DNA of 64,000 nucleotides from Closterium sp. Naga37s-1 (Eukaryota > Streptophyta > Zygnematophyceae > Desmidiales > Closteriaceae), in assembly GCA_947471745.1 (NCBI GenBank), contig CANJKZ010000010.1, positions 7,768,001 to 7,832,000 on the forward strand, read 5' to 3'. The notes beneath the pieces are model-generated. The model did not search any database and was not told the DNA's origin. It saw only the letters and a program-made list of their open reading frames with translations. Both the position numbers and the translations under genes were made by a program. This document shows, piece by piece, positions 1 to 12,488 of this stretch. The first letter of the stretch is position 1; each line of letters starts with the position of its first letter.

Positions 1-271
1 AGTAGGCGAGGCGCGCGCGAAAAAAAAAAAGTGACGCGCGCTGCAGCCGAGGCGCGCGCGGGCAGTAGGCAAGGCAGACAGTTAGGTGGGCCCGATTCTT
101 AGGTCCTAGAGACCTCCTGCTCTAGTTACCATGTTAAGAACTAAGGCAAGAATGAGTGGATTAGGTGAAGGTTTGGGTACAAGACTAGGGTATCGAGAAA
201 GTTTGTGTACCCCCTAAGGCTATCCCCAATATAGCCTAGATAATGAGATGCATATATTTTGACATCGAGTG
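1..271. other. Downstream flank of the CRAL-TRIO gene
   Basis: No gene is seen. The first 80 bases are very GC-rich, with repeated GGCGCGCGCG-type runs and an A11 tract. The rest is AT-richer and is probably the 3' untranslated region of the minus-strand CRAL-TRIO gene that stops at 272. Confidence 0.4.
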
Positions 272-3200
272 TTATTGGGGCCACGTTGGTCGCTTGACAA
301 ACTTGTTCAGGCTCATCTTATGGAGAGTCGTGAACATCCCATTTGTTTGTGCAGGTGCTGGGATCGGATGAGGTGTGTTCGGATCAGTGGGAGTGAGAAC
401 CTCAATGGGTAACCAAAGGTTAGCACCGCCGTCACCGTCGCCGTTGCTGCTGGTGCTGCTGAGGCTGCTGGAACTGCTGCTGCTGCGGAGAGAACGTTCC
501 TCGCTGCCCTGAGTGCTGTCAGCACCGTCCCCGCTCTCATCCCCCACAATCTCCTGCTGCTGCCCCAACCGCTCCCCCTCAACAATCCCCCAGTACTCTG
601 CCGTCTTCTCATCATCCCGTGCCATCATCTCGCCATATGTCGCATGGTCATAGGTCCACTTGGACCGCCCCCCAAACGCCTCTTCAAGGCGGTCCAGGTC
701 GAAGATCCCCTCGAGCTTTCTCACCGTGTCGGGCTTAGATGGGTTGACAAAGAGGATCTTGTTGAACGTCACCGGGTCTATGAAGGGGCGGATCACCTGC
801 TCAAGCAAAACGGATCGAGAGTAGAGTGGTCAATGATGAGCGCGACATAATAAACAAGCAAAGTCAAGAAAAAGAAATAAACAAGTAAGCAAGTGTGAAT
901 TCCTTGTAACCACTCACAGAATGGATCGCAACCACTCACGCTGGCAGCAAGCGCAACAAGAAAAAAGACAAGAAAAAATAAGGTGTGAATTTCTTGCATC
1001 TCCATCTCACCATTCCCATGGAGCAGCACCATCCCACCATCCGCAGGGACCCTTGGTATTTCCCCTTGGTTCTCATGGTATGTACCCAAGCACCAACGCA
1101 CCTTCCAGAAGGCCTCGAAGACGGCGGGCGGGTTGTAGATGACAGCAGCGCCGAGCCTCTCCGGGTAGTGGCTCTGCAGAATGCTCAACACCTCGCGAGA
1201 CGTCTTGAGCGGCGGAGCCTTGCGCATGCTCCATCCGCGGAAATCAATCAGCCACACCATCTGCTCCTGCTCCCCCTGCTGCTCTCCCTGCTCCACACCA
1301 TCTTGCTGCTGCGGCTGCTGCTGCTCGCGGGCAGTGGCCGGCAGGTTCATGACGGCGTTCTCAAGGCAATGCACGAGATGCCGCACCTGCCCTGCGTGGT
1401 TATTGGTGTTCTGCAAGCAACGGGAATGCACAGATGAAGGCTGTTAGCCTCTGGAAACTCTGGTAGTCTGGTATGGAGGGGGAGGTGGGGTGTACACAGT
1501 AGCCGAGAGACTGACTCTATGAACTCGAATGGCCCGAGTGAAAACCTATTCTGCTCACCCAGCGGCTGGCAGAGAACGCCATCCGCTGCCAGCCGGGAAT
1601 TTATCCTGCACCTTCTCTGCCCTTCCTGCATAAATCGCCCTTCCTTCTCTCAGGTCACAACCCCTCTCTACCCGAGCACCTCGCAAGGCACTTATCTCGC
1701 AAGCCCCACCATATTGCAAGCCCCTCACCTGCTGGCCGGCAGAGAGCACCACGACTGGGCGGCCGTGTTTGTCCTGGAATGCCGTTCGGTACACCTTGCC
1801 CGTCGCGCCTTCCTCCGCCACGTCCGCCTGCAATCGCGTCACCGCACGACCCATGAATCACAATTGTGGTCAACACGTAGCAAAGTAAACGCATTTGTGT
1901 TTTGACACACGACACAATTGCGTCCATTAGTTGGGGATAATGCGAAAATAATGAGGAGAGAGAGGAGATAAGGAGAGACGTTGGTGGTTCCAACACCCAC
2001 CTCCGCTGCGAAGGGTGGCATTGATTGGACGTTTCGGTGGAGGTGGCGAGTCCGCGTGGTGTGAAGTAATGTCACATTGTTAATAATGGACGTGCTTACG
2101 CATGTGCGGACGTGCGTGTGAATGTAGGTACGTGCGAACTAATGTAGGCATTCGCGTGCAAGTGTACGTACCCATCGAATCTCCTCCGGGCGGCACTGGT
2201 CGCGCCACTTGAGCGTGTCGCGCAGCATGCGCTCGGCGCGCTGCACGTGCCAGTTGCGCGCGCGCAGGTATCGGCGCAGACACGCGTCGGAGCAGAATAT
2301 CCGCGCGCGCTTGGGGAGCGGACCGAGGGATGCGCGCAGCTCCTTCACCTGCACGCAGAAACGCGCAGAGAGAAAGGGAGAGAGAGAGAGTGAGAGCGCG
2401 GAAGTTTTTTTAGCGTAAAGAGTGAGAGGGAGTCACTTCTGAGAATTCCCAAAAGGGCACCGAGGGAATCGCACAGCTCCTGCACCTGCATGGAGGAGCG
2501 CACAGGAGACAGAAAGAGAGAGCGCGAAAGCACGCAGCAAGAGAATTGATGGCGCGAGAACACGCTGAGAGAGTGACCGAGCGGAAGCGAACAGGGAGAG
2601 TTAAGAGCGCGAAAAACGATAGCGGAGGAAACAGGCGTTTGTGCGGATCCGCGTGCGACTTCGCGTGCAGGTTGTCATTTCAGCTTTATTCTCTGTGCCA
2701 TGGAGATGATAAGGTCTGCTGAGCTGTTTATACGCTGTCGAACGCTGCACTTTCCGTTCCTCCTCTCATGCCCTGTTCCTCTCATATTCACCTCTCGTTT
2801 CCGCGATCCGATGTTATCACCGCGTTCACGTAGCATCGCTCGGTTTGCAGGGCGAAGCCTTGCTCGATAGTAACCGCCCGCTGTAAACGAGTACTGCAGT
2901 CTGCCTATAGCGCGTACTCAATGAAGGCAAGATCAAGAAGGCACTCTATGTAATCAACTACGCCTCCTGGTTGAGTCAGCTGACCTCTCCTTCTCAACCA
3001 TCTGTCGAGCCCCAATACCCCCATATGCTATGCGAGGTGCTAGACACTCAATGCCTTCTCTCATCACCTGGCATCTTGTTCGACAGGATTCAGCGGAGCC
3101 GGCTTCTCCTCGAATATCTGCTGGCTCTGCGCCACGCCCTGCGCCACGCCCTGCGCCACAGCCGCCTTCAGCGCCGCCTTCGAATATCTCATGCTCCTGC

Positions 3201-3870
3201 TACTCTCATTTCATCCTCTCTCTTTTCCGAGACGCGACCTGACGCCGCGTTCTTCTGTGAGAAGTCTTGCTTGATAGAAACCGCTAGATGTAAACTAGTT
3301 ACGCAATCTGCCTATAGCAAAGAGTACTCAATGGAGGCATGGGCGGAGGTGCTCTACGCGATTACCGAGGCTTTCTGCTCAACATGCGCTCGACCGTCGT
3401 GAGCAGAACTGACCTCTCCTGTGCTAGACGTATCAGCTGCATTGAGTTCGTGCTTACAACGAGTCCCCTTCTCACCTTCCGATTTATAAAGACCCCTGTT
3501 TCTCATCACCTTGGCTTCTTGCTCGACGGGCGTCAGCAGAGCTGGCTTCTCCTTTTCGAACATCTGCTGGCTCTGCGCCACGCCCTGCGCCACACTCACG
3601 CCCTGCGCCACACTCACGCCCTGCGCCACACTCACGCCCTGCGCTATAGCCTATGTTAAAACCTGTGCTAGACCTGTCAATCACCTTGTCATCTTGCTCG
3701 ACGGGCGTGAGCTGAGCAGGCTTCTCCTTCTCGAACATCTGCTGGCTCTGCGCCACGCCCTGCGCCACAGCCGCCTTCAGCGCCGCCACCTTGGTCTGCC
3801 CGAACGCCTCCCACTTCCCCGCGAAGGCCGCCATTCGGTTCTCCCTTACCGCCACCCCGCCTGATTCCAT
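272..3870 (-). CDS. CRAL-TRIO (SEC14-like) lipid-transfer protein, 5 exons, 431 aa
   Basis: Exons in reading order: 3685-3870, 2172-2348, 1729-1827, 1102-1410, 272-796. All junctions are phase 0 with AG acceptors and GT donors, total 1,296 nt. Residues 63-121 are the CRAL-TRIO N-terminal helical part (CLRRYLRARNWHVQRAERML, then WRDQCRPEEIRW). Residues 122 to about 300 are the lipid-binding fold: GKVYRTAFQDKHGRPVVV, MVWLIDFRGWSM, HYPERLGAAVIYNPPAVFEA, PFIDPVTFNKILFV, LEEAFGG. The last about 100 residues are a Ser/Gly/Asp-rich tail. Family members bind and move phosphoinositides or other hydrophobic ligands between membranes; the ligand here cannot be told. No signal peptide or membrane segment is evident. 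The start is the first in-frame ATG of exon 1 (MESGGVAVREN). A longer leader cannot be excluded. The intron upstream of exon 2 carries partial copies of exons 1 and 2. Confidence 0.88.
2435..2495 (-). repeat. Partial copy of CRAL-TRIO exon 2, 5' edge
   Basis: On the minus strand the start of exon 2 (GTGAAGGAGCTGCGCG...) recurs as a diverged copy (VQELCDSLGAL against VKELRASLGPL) with the same acceptor context, about 140 bp upstream of the true acceptor. The copy breaks off at a near-palindrome, TTCTGAGAATTCCCAAAA, at 2434-2451. Confidence 0.7.
3062..3655 (-). repeat. Two partial copies of CRAL-TRIO exon 1, 3' edge
   Basis: Copies at about 3062-3185 and 3503-3655 repeat the 3' half of exon 1 (QSQQMFEKEKPA..TPVEQ) and its donor context, downstream of exon 1 (3685-3870). 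The nearer copy also carries three extra 18-bp units (CGCCCTGCGCCACACTCA). The farther copy is more diverged. A wider, older duplication is visible between about 2760-2930 and 3190-3340 (shared CTGCCTATAGC and ACTCAATG). Confidence 0.75.
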
Positions 3871-5579
3871 TGAGCTCGGCTGTTTTACGATGTTCTGGTC
3901 TGAAGACGGAAGTGAATACGTGTGCAGCGCTAGAAGTGGAAGTTTTATGACTGTTGTCAATGAGTGGATGTAGATTACATAAAGGTAGCAGCGTTGCCGA
4001 TACGGTGATCAGAATGGAACAGCGAACACGATTTTTGCATGCGATGGGACTGCTGGTCACGCGTTGTGAATGATGCGCCAGAAGCCCCGTAAATTGAAGT
4101 AGCGGGTTTTGGGAGAGCTCAAATTTCGGAACCGCGCGAACAAACAACGAGGGAGGGAGGAAATGGAAGGGAACGGAGAGGAGTTGATGCTGGATTGGGG
4201 CTTGGATGGACTGTTGACGGTGATGTGACGTGAGGTGCCGGAAAGTAGGCCCAATGAGGCAGGGCGCTGTGGCTTCCGCGAGGTGCGGTCGAATATTTGC
4301 TGATGCAATTCTGTGCGGTTCGTATATCTTCTGCTGGCTTCCCTAGCTGATGTGGAGCTTACAACTTGAATGAAAGGTACATTTCCTCCTTGCGATTGAG
4401 ATAAATCAGGGCTAGTTGCAAACGCGATTCGCGAAGACATTCATCTCTTTCTCCAGATTTAGACAATATTTTAGGCAGTGACCAGCCATCCTCTCAGCGA
4501 AGTGGATTTTTTTTTCTGCGATTTCAGTACACTCTCAGCAAAGTTGATGTGGCCGGAGGGGTGGTTTCTGATCAAATTTGAGATCACCTAGGTGTCTTCA
4601 ATTGTTTTTGGGGTTAAACAGAACTACTGCGCGCATATAATGTTGGATGACGTTACCGAACTCTAGCCCCAGGTTCGGGGTGACCGCAAGTACAGTAGGT
4701 TCCGTCATGAGGGCATTTGAGTACCGTTCATAGGCTTGGCGGGAGCAGCTCGATTAGCGGTGCGGGAAATTGCCCTCCCCAACAATTTCAGCGATGGAAG
4801 CGCGAGTGACGTCAGCGAGAAAGGCCTTGGTCGCCAAATGGGTCAGGCCTTGGGGCTCCATGTCCTCGCCATACACCTTGCCTAGCCACACTGTAAACCA
4901 GCAAGTTATGGGGCCGCCTTAGCGAGTCATGTACAAGCAAGACGGAGAGTATTATCGTTCTGGTGCTTATGCGTCGATATAAAATACTTCGTTGTCTGAT
5001 CCTACTAGTCTCAGTGGAAAGAGGGGTTAAAAGTAGTTGCTCATATTGATAATAATAATAAACTTTGCTATGGCCTAGTTATGATACTTTGTAACAATAT
5101 TTTAGTTATGCATTGTAACGGATGTGCAACATGCTATACAATGGTAATTCTTGGTGGTTGAGATGTCCCCCAGGTCACCACTCCGGACCAGACCTGATGC
5201 GTGAGAAGCCTTGTTCAACGATTTAGTTTGAGACATTTTCAACCGCGAGTCATGGTGTGTGTGGTGTGAATCTCAGTTACCATACCTCAATCACCCAATC
5301 CACACTCCACACTTCAGCCTCCGTATCAATTATACGGGTTTCTCGGCGTGCTACAAGGTTTGAAAGACAGTTCCGATTCGAACGAAACCTTGTCAATGCG
5401 CACTCGCCTCTTCCAGACCAGAACCATCACTTCAGCTTTCATATGTCCGTTCATTTCACGTCGTGAACACAAAAAGGTCGTCGTACAGACAACGTTCAAG
5501 CATATGCTAGATATCGTCAGTTTCAAGCCGTAGGTTTCGCGAAAGGCGGTTGTCGTTGTGCCGTAAGCACCCAGGAGCC
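3871..5579. other. Intergenic region between the CRAL-TRIO and shugoshin starts
   Basis: This must hold both promoters. A 127-codon minus ORF (4057-4440) has no recognisable domain and no clear coding signal, so I do not call it. From 4441 to 5250 I see no gene, only AT-rich sequence and a few short repeats. Small plus ORFs at 5257-5533 look like 5' leader of shugoshin. Confidence 0.5.
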
Positions 5580-7090
5580 ATGCCGCTGACCCCTATTTTG
5601 AGACAAAATGGTCCGCTTCGAGGTTTGGCTAATCACAGAAGCTATGTTGGAACAACAGGACCTTTGAACAACAGCCTGGCCAACAACCTTGTGGAAATCG
5701 AAAAGGTGGAAACCGTAGAATTTGCCAGATTGTAGCCTTCTAAAAACCTGCCTAAACTCTTCTCCCATTCTTACAGGTCAATGACATGTGGAAAAAGGTT
5801 GTGGCTGAAAGAGAGTAAGATTTTTTTTTTTCTTCTTCTTCAAAATCAGTCGGCATGAAGCGAGCTTAAGTTGCTGACTCAGTGTTTCTAGTGAGCAGAT
5901 TCGCACCACCCAGGAGGCACTGAAGGCAATGATGCAACGACATTCTTTGCTTAACAATGACATCATACAGAGAAATGCTTCTTTGCAAAAGGTACCAAAA
6001 CGCTTGTTACGACCACCCGTTTAGACATCGTGAGCAGTACGCCTGATCCGTCTGATTGCGTTTATCTTCAGGAAATGATGCATCAACAAGCTCAGGTAAG
6101 ATTGGTTCAGTCCCGTTGATGTTTCAAACTTAACTGATCCGTATTTTCTTTATAGATTGAGCTTCTTCGCAATGAGAGTATTCAGCAAAGGGTGCTAATC
6201 AAAGTCTTGAAGAGTGAAAAGGAGGTGAGGCTAGTGAGAGCTTTGTGGTTGCTTGCTTTCTGTAGGACAGCTCACTGACATTCAGCTGCAGGAAGCAGAG
6301 AGACTGCTTGAAAAGGCGAAGGAAGAGAATTCAAGATTGCAAGAAAGACTGAACAATCTTGAGGTATACCACATTTTTGCTACTTATAGTACGTTAACCA
6401 GATAATAATGTAATGGACATGCAGGAGCTACAATTTCTTGCAACAAAGAAGGCGTCACCGAAGGTGTGACCTTGAAGATGCAAGTTTGTTCGTTGGTTGT
6501 TAACAGTCAAGCCCGGTTATTCATCTCGTTTGCCTGACATTTTCAGAAGCGCAACGACAATCGTCAGCGAGATCCTGTAATGGCAGAACATGCAGGACTG
6601 ACCAGAGCAAGAACGAGGAAGATCAATGCACCTTTATCCAGGTAGGTCATCATGGTGATTCCAGTTTCAGTATTTTTTAGGTTTTAATATTCTTGACAGG
6701 ATGCCAGGGATCGTCAAAGAACGCGCAGAGGAGGAACACCCTGCTGCATCCCCTGTGCGGCCACGAACCTACAATCCCAAGCCACCTAAGATGCAGCAAG
6801 AGGGTCAGGTGGCACATGAAGACTCAGCATCTGATGCAGAGAGTTGCAGCTCAAACAACTTTCACTCCAGGCCCACAAGGGTCCAAACACACAACCCCAC
6901 GAGCAGGCGTCCACATAGCCATACAGATAACTCTGTTGGCAGGCCCAGCAACCGTTCAGCTTCCTTTGCTCGTGAAATTGTCGATGAGGTCAAGGAACCT
7001 TCAGAGCCACCAAAGCGTGCCCTTCGTGCCCGAACTCTCATGAGCTACAAGGAGCCACCATTGCATACCAAGCTTCGCAGACCTGAGTGA
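5580..7090 (+). CDS. SGO: Shugoshin, centromeric cohesin protector, 9 exons, 319 aa
   Basis: Exons 5580-5705, 5777-5814, 5892-5991, 6072-6095, 6156-6224, 6286-6363, 6425-6463, 6547-6641, 6700-7090; 960 nt, frame continuous. Residues about 30-145 form a predicted coiled coil (NDMWKKVVAERDEQIRTTQE, then LLRNESIQQRVLIKVLKSEK). In the family this segment dimerises and binds the PP2A B' subunit that keeps cohesin dephosphorylated at centromeres in meiosis. The middle is basic and Ser/Pro-rich. The C-terminus carries the diagnostic shugoshin motif LRARTLMSYKEPPLHTKLRR, which reads phosphorylated histone H2A. The first donor (AAG|GTGGAA) is weak and exon 6 could instead begin at 6292, so the N-terminus is the least certain part. 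The introns are short and clean, without the exon-edge copies seen in the neighbouring genes. Confidence 0.85.
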
Positions 7091-7338
7091 AGGAGCGTGG
7101 AATTGCTGTGCTTCAAGCTCTCTTTTCTGGCTAGCAGCTTAACTCTTGCTCCCAATAGCATACCATCTTAAAATGTATTCATCCGTCATAATACTAGTAT
7201 CTCAATCCTGAAGATTCACCACTATGTATCCAGCTTGGACAAGCATCAATTGAGTTACGCCATAATCATGACACGCTGGTTCCAACAAGATTATCAGCAT
7301 GGTCGACCTTATGTTCATTTGAATGGTTGGGACCTTGC
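7091..7338. other. Convergent 3' ends of shugoshin and THO2
   Basis: About 250 bp separate the two stop codons. AT-rich sequence with an AAAATGTATTCAT stretch near 7170 could serve shugoshin 3' end formation. The transcripts may overlap. Confidence 0.4.
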
Positions 7339-10300
7339 TCAATGGCGTCTGCTGCTCATGCGACCATCCCGTCGCGCCTTGTCACCGTCCCATGCCTCAT
7401 CTCGCACTCCACCTCCTTGACCAGGACCACTACGATCGTAGCTCCCTCCCACATCCTGATCCCCAAGCCTGCCAGCAAGTCTGGAGCTCCTAGCAGGCCC
7501 TGCCCCTCGTGAAGGCGGCGGCAACTCAACCTCACCACTTCTCCTGCTCCCACCTCCGCCACCACCACCACCGTCAGCAATCCACCGTCTGTCCGCACGG
7601 TCATCAAGCGTTGAAGTCACATGAAGCATCGGCCCACCACGATGCCCACCCCCAGCCGCCAATACCACAGCAGGGGAACGAGACGATGGGTGAACCCCAC
7701 CTGAGTGGAACGGCGGAGCAAGCGGCATGGGCATGGCTGACGGCCCACCTGCTGCAATGCCAGCCACAGGCGGGCCGGCACCGCCTGGCGAATGCATGGC
7801 ATCCCCATGCGGCTGCATGAGGCTCTGATCCCGCTTGATCTTCCTGCGCTTTGCAGGGAGAGCAGCTGAGGAGCTGGTAGGAGCGAGCTGAGCAGGCAGG
7901 GCGAGAGGCTGCGGTGGAAGCGGGGAGATGGGCTGGAGCTCCCTGGGAGGCGGCGCAGAGGAGAACTTGCTCTCCCGAGGCGAGCGGTCTCGCTCCCGAT
8001 AAGGCTCGCGATCTCGCGGGTGGTCGCGGTCCCTGTCCCGATCCCTGTCCCGTTCCCTGTCGCGCTCGTCATAGTCGTGATCGCGATCCCAGTCACGGTC
8101 CCGCTCTCGTGGCTGGGGGAGGATGAGGTGGGGAGGAACAGCGTGAGAGAAACAACACGAAAAAAATAAAAGGAGTTGACACGGGAAAAGGCTACATAGT
8201 CTCCAACAGGAATAAGTGGGCGAAGTTTCGAAATATTAATATATATGTTAAAGATACATGTATACATGTGCATTTCAATAAAATAACTGGTTTAACCTGA
8301 GCGGCGTACCTCATGAAGGAGTCTTCCAGCAGGGGCAGGTGGAGTTACTCCAACGACAAGCGAGTGACGAAGCCCCTGCCCTGCTCCATGCCTCTGCGCA
8401 TGCCCCTCCTCCCTCCCCTCCTCGCCCACTTCCCTCACCACCACACGAATCCCCCCTCCCCTCTCAATGCTCCGCTCGGGGAAGATTCCACGCTCCTTCT
8501 CACCCTTCTCACCACGCTCCCTCTCCCCACGTTCCTTCTCATACACACGTTCCTGCTCCACTCCCCGCTCCTCCTCCTTGCCACCCAACCTCTCTCCTCT
8601 CTCTCCCCTCTCCCTCCCACCCCTCCCTCGCTCCCCCAGTCTCTCCCTCACAGTTGAACGCTCATGGTCCCAGTCCCTGTCCCTTTCCTTCAAGTGCTCT
8701 GCTTCTCTCTCACGCCCCCCACCCCTCTCCTCCTTCACCTCCCTCTCAGGGGTGCTATCAACCTGCCCTCGCTCTCTCTCCCTCCCCTTCTCCCTTTCTT
8801 TCTCCTTCTCCCTCTCCCCTTTGCGATCAGACACACCCTTCTCACGCACACCAACCCTCTCCCCCCACTCATGCACATCCCCACGCCCATCACCCACAAT
8901 ACCTGTATCCTCCACCTCTCTCCCCCTCCCCCGCTCCACACTGCCTCTCTCACTCCACTCTCCCTTCTCCCCTCCCCGACCCCCGCTCCCCCGCTCCCCT
9001 CCTCTCCCCTCCCCTCTCCCTTCCCCTCTCCCCTCCCACTCATGCGCCCTCGGAGTCTCCTCTCCCCTCTCACGCTCCCTCTCCCTCTCCCTCTTCTCGT
9101 CCCTGCCTCTCTCCCTCTCTATCTCCCCATCGTTCCTCCTTGCTCTTTTAACTCCCCGTTCCCCACCACCCCCAGCCACCGCCCCTCCTCCCCCTTCTTC
9201 TGATGAGCTCACACTCCTCTTACCTCCCCTACCCCTCCCTCCCTCCTCCACCCCTTCCATTTCCTTTGGACTCTTCACACCAGATGCGCCTCCCCCTCCT
9301 GCCCCCCCTCCCGTCACTCTAGCAGGACTGGCTGCCATGCTAGGCCCTCTCTCTCCTCCACTTCCCCCCCCTCCTCCACCCCCATCTCCTCCTCCCAACC
9401 CCCCTCCAGCACTCCGACCAGCAGTGGCCGCAGCAGCTGCAGCCACAGCTGCCGCCGCAGCAGCCTTGCTTCGCTCCCTTCCCTTATCCTTACCTGCTCC
9501 CCGCTCCCTCTCCCTTTCCCTCTCCCTCTCCTTTTCCTTCTCCCTCTCCCTTTCCTTCTCTCTCTCCCTCTCCCTCTCCTTCTCCTTCTCTCTCACCATC
9601 ATATCTTCCTCAAGCCGAGCCCTCAGCCTCTCCCTCTCCTCCCTCATCTTTTCCTCCTGCACTCGCTCCCTCTCCTTCTCCTTCTCCTTCTCCTTCTCCC
9701 TTTGCCTCTCCTTCTCCCCCCTTTCCTCCTCATGGTTCCTCTCACGTCCCTTGTCCCTCTCCCGCCCTTCCTTCACCTCCCCCCGCTCCACTTCACGATC
9801 CTTCTCCCTCTCCCCTCGTCCCCTGTCCCGTCCCTTGTCCTCCCTCTCCCTCTCCTTCCCCCTGTCCCTCTCCCTCTCCCTATCTCTGCCTTCTCTCTCC
9901 TTCCCCTTCCCTGCCTCCGCCTCCCTTTCTCTATCCAACACACGCAACTTATCTTTATCCCTCTCCTCCCTCTCCCTCTCCCTCTCCCTACTCTTCATAT
10001 CCTCTTTCTCAATCTTCACACTCCTCTCATCCCTCCCTCCACGCACATCCTGCTCCCCATCCTCCCACTCTCCTCTCTTCCCCCTCTCACCCAAATCTCT
10101 CACCCCCTCTCTCTCCACCCCATCACTCCCCCTCTTATGCCCTCCCCTGCCCTCCCACCTGCCCTCCCCTCTACCCTCCCCCCTCACCTCCCCTGCTTCA
10201 TGCTCCTCTTTCTCCTCATACGCTCTCCTACTAGACCCACCCACACCCACACCCACGCTATCCCTGTGGTTTGACCCCTCACCCCCCACGCCCAACTTCC

Positions 10301-12457
10301 CACCCTTTCCTTTGTCTGATTCAAACCCTCCCTCCTCCTCGCCTCCTCTCTCCCTCCCTGCCCTTTCCTCATGCCTACCACCCCCACCCGACCCCCTCCT
10401 TTCCCTCTCCCTCTCCTTCCCCTCCCTCCCGTCCTCATCTCTCCTCCCTCCCTTCACCTCCACCTCTTCATCTCTCACCCTCCCCCCATCCTCCCCACCC
10501 CCTGCCCCTCTTAGTGCAGCGGGCACAAAGGGAGGAGCATCAGGGGAGAGCTTGCTGCCTGCCCTCACCCCCCCTCTTCCAGCCTCTCCTCCTCCTCCCC
10601 GTCCCCCTCCCTCTCCCTCTCCTCCTTCCACCTTCCTGTGCTTCGCAGGTGGTGCTTGCTCCCCCTCCTCCCACCTATCCTCCCTTTTCCCTTCCATCTG
10701 CCCCACTGTCCTCGCTACTGGCTCCTCCTTTATAAGGACTTCAGCAGCAGCAGCAGCACGGGAAGACGAACCACCAGCAGCACCAGCAACAGCACCACCC
10801 TCTTCCCCCTTAACCGTCATCACCTTCTCTCGTTCCTTTTCCATTGTCCTGCCTCTCTCCTTCTCCCCATCTCTCCCCTCTCCCGCTTCCCCCTCCCGTC
10901 CCCCCATTCCGCCATGGATCAGGGGAGACTTGGAGGCGGGGCGTTCGGGGGAAGGGGGAGGCATGGAGGAACGGCGTGAAGGGGGGGGCGTGGGGTGGCG
11001 ACTAGACGGAGCAGAGGGAGCAGCAGCAGAAGCAGCAGGGATAACAGCAGCTCCCTTGCCAATCCCACCACCACCACCAGCAGCCGAAGCAGCTGCGCTG
11101 GCAGCAGGGACAGTGGCAGGAGCAGCAGCCGATGCAGCAGCTGCAGCAGCAGCAGGAGCAGCAGCAGTGGTGGTGGTCGAGGGGGCAGCAGGAGCAGCAG
11201 CAAGAGGGGCAGGGGAGGCAGCACGGGGAGTGGCAGAGGGAGCTGGTGCTCCCCCAAACTCCTCATCCGTCACCCACGATTGCTGCGAGCGACAGGGAGA
11301 GAGAGGGAGAGAGTGGGATGCACATTAGTGGGAAATAGCATTTTGAGGCACCTATAAAAAGTGGGGCAAGGGAAGAAGGGAGGCAGGGCAGGGAGTGGCA
11401 GAGGGAGCTGGTGCCCGTCCGAACTCCTCATCCGTCACCCACGATTGTTGCGGGAGGAACAGGGAGGCACACGCGGAGAGTAGCACACTGAGAGCAGGAG
11501 AGAGGCAGCAAGAGGGGCAACAGAGGCAGGGCAGGGAGCGGCAGAGGGAGCTGGTGCCCCTCCGAACTCCTCATCCGTCACCCACGATTGCTGCGGGAGG
11601 CACACACGGAAAGTAGCATGTTGAGGCGCCTGCAGCCGGAGAGGCAGCAAGAGGGGCAAAAAAAGAGCGGCAGGATGTGTCAGAGGGAGCTAGAGCGCCT
11701 CCAAACCCCTCATCTGTCACTCACGATTGCTGCAAGAAAGACAGCGAGAATGCACGAAGACACAAACGCTAACAGCATTCTCCTTTAGAACAACATATAT
11801 GTCGTCACAAGTGCATATTTCCAAGCATATGATTCTCACTCTTGTTTCGAAAATCAGCCTCTTTTTTTTTTTTTTTTTTTTTTTTGTTCCTTCCAAGTTC
11901 TTTCAGGCTCACAGCCACGATTGTGGTTGCTATGTGTAAAGCCTTGGAAGTAGGGAGGACTTGCCACGAATTGGGGACGTTGATTTTCGAGTCGACTCAA
12001 AAATCGTTTCAGGCTCACAGCCACGATTGTGGTTGCTTTGCCATGTGTAAAGCCTTGGAAGTAGGGAGGGCTTGCCACCACGAATTGGGGACGCTGAGTC
12101 AAATCTAATCAGAAAAGTTGAAACGACCCGTATCTACTCATCACATCCATACCTTCTTGGCGTTGAGTGCAGCCGACACGCTGGTAGCCATGAGCTTCAG
12201 AGGCGCAGCAAGGGCACGTGATATCTGCTACTGCAGCCATCAAGACCTGATCACTCTACCTGTTGCAGCCGTACCTTCTTGGCATTAAGTGCAGCCGACA
12301 CGCTGGTGGCCATGAGCTTCAGATCCTGCCGCTCCTCCGCCTTGAGACGATTCACCTGATGGCGATGGTGATGGTGGCATGGCATGATGGCACAATGAGA
12401 GACGCTGCAGAGTTTTCAGCATGCGATCGTGACAACAGCGCAACGGGGTGATGATAA

Positions 12458-12488
<31 letters not shown>

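Noticed and set aside
4057-4440. 127-codon minus ORF upstream of CRAL-TRIO as a gene or leader exon
   Set aside because: No domain, no clear splice link to exon 1 and ordinary base composition; left as intergenic.
7935-8130. Separate small gene on the plus strand in the THO2 tail
   Set aside because: Shadow of the RD/RE-repeat part of the last THO2 exon.
8467-11328. Plus-strand open frame of about 950 codons, Ser/Leu/Pro-rich
   Set aside because: It is the complement of THO2 exon 27; the pyrimidine-only composition removes stop codons. No domain, and the minus frame has conserved THO2 sequence at its start.
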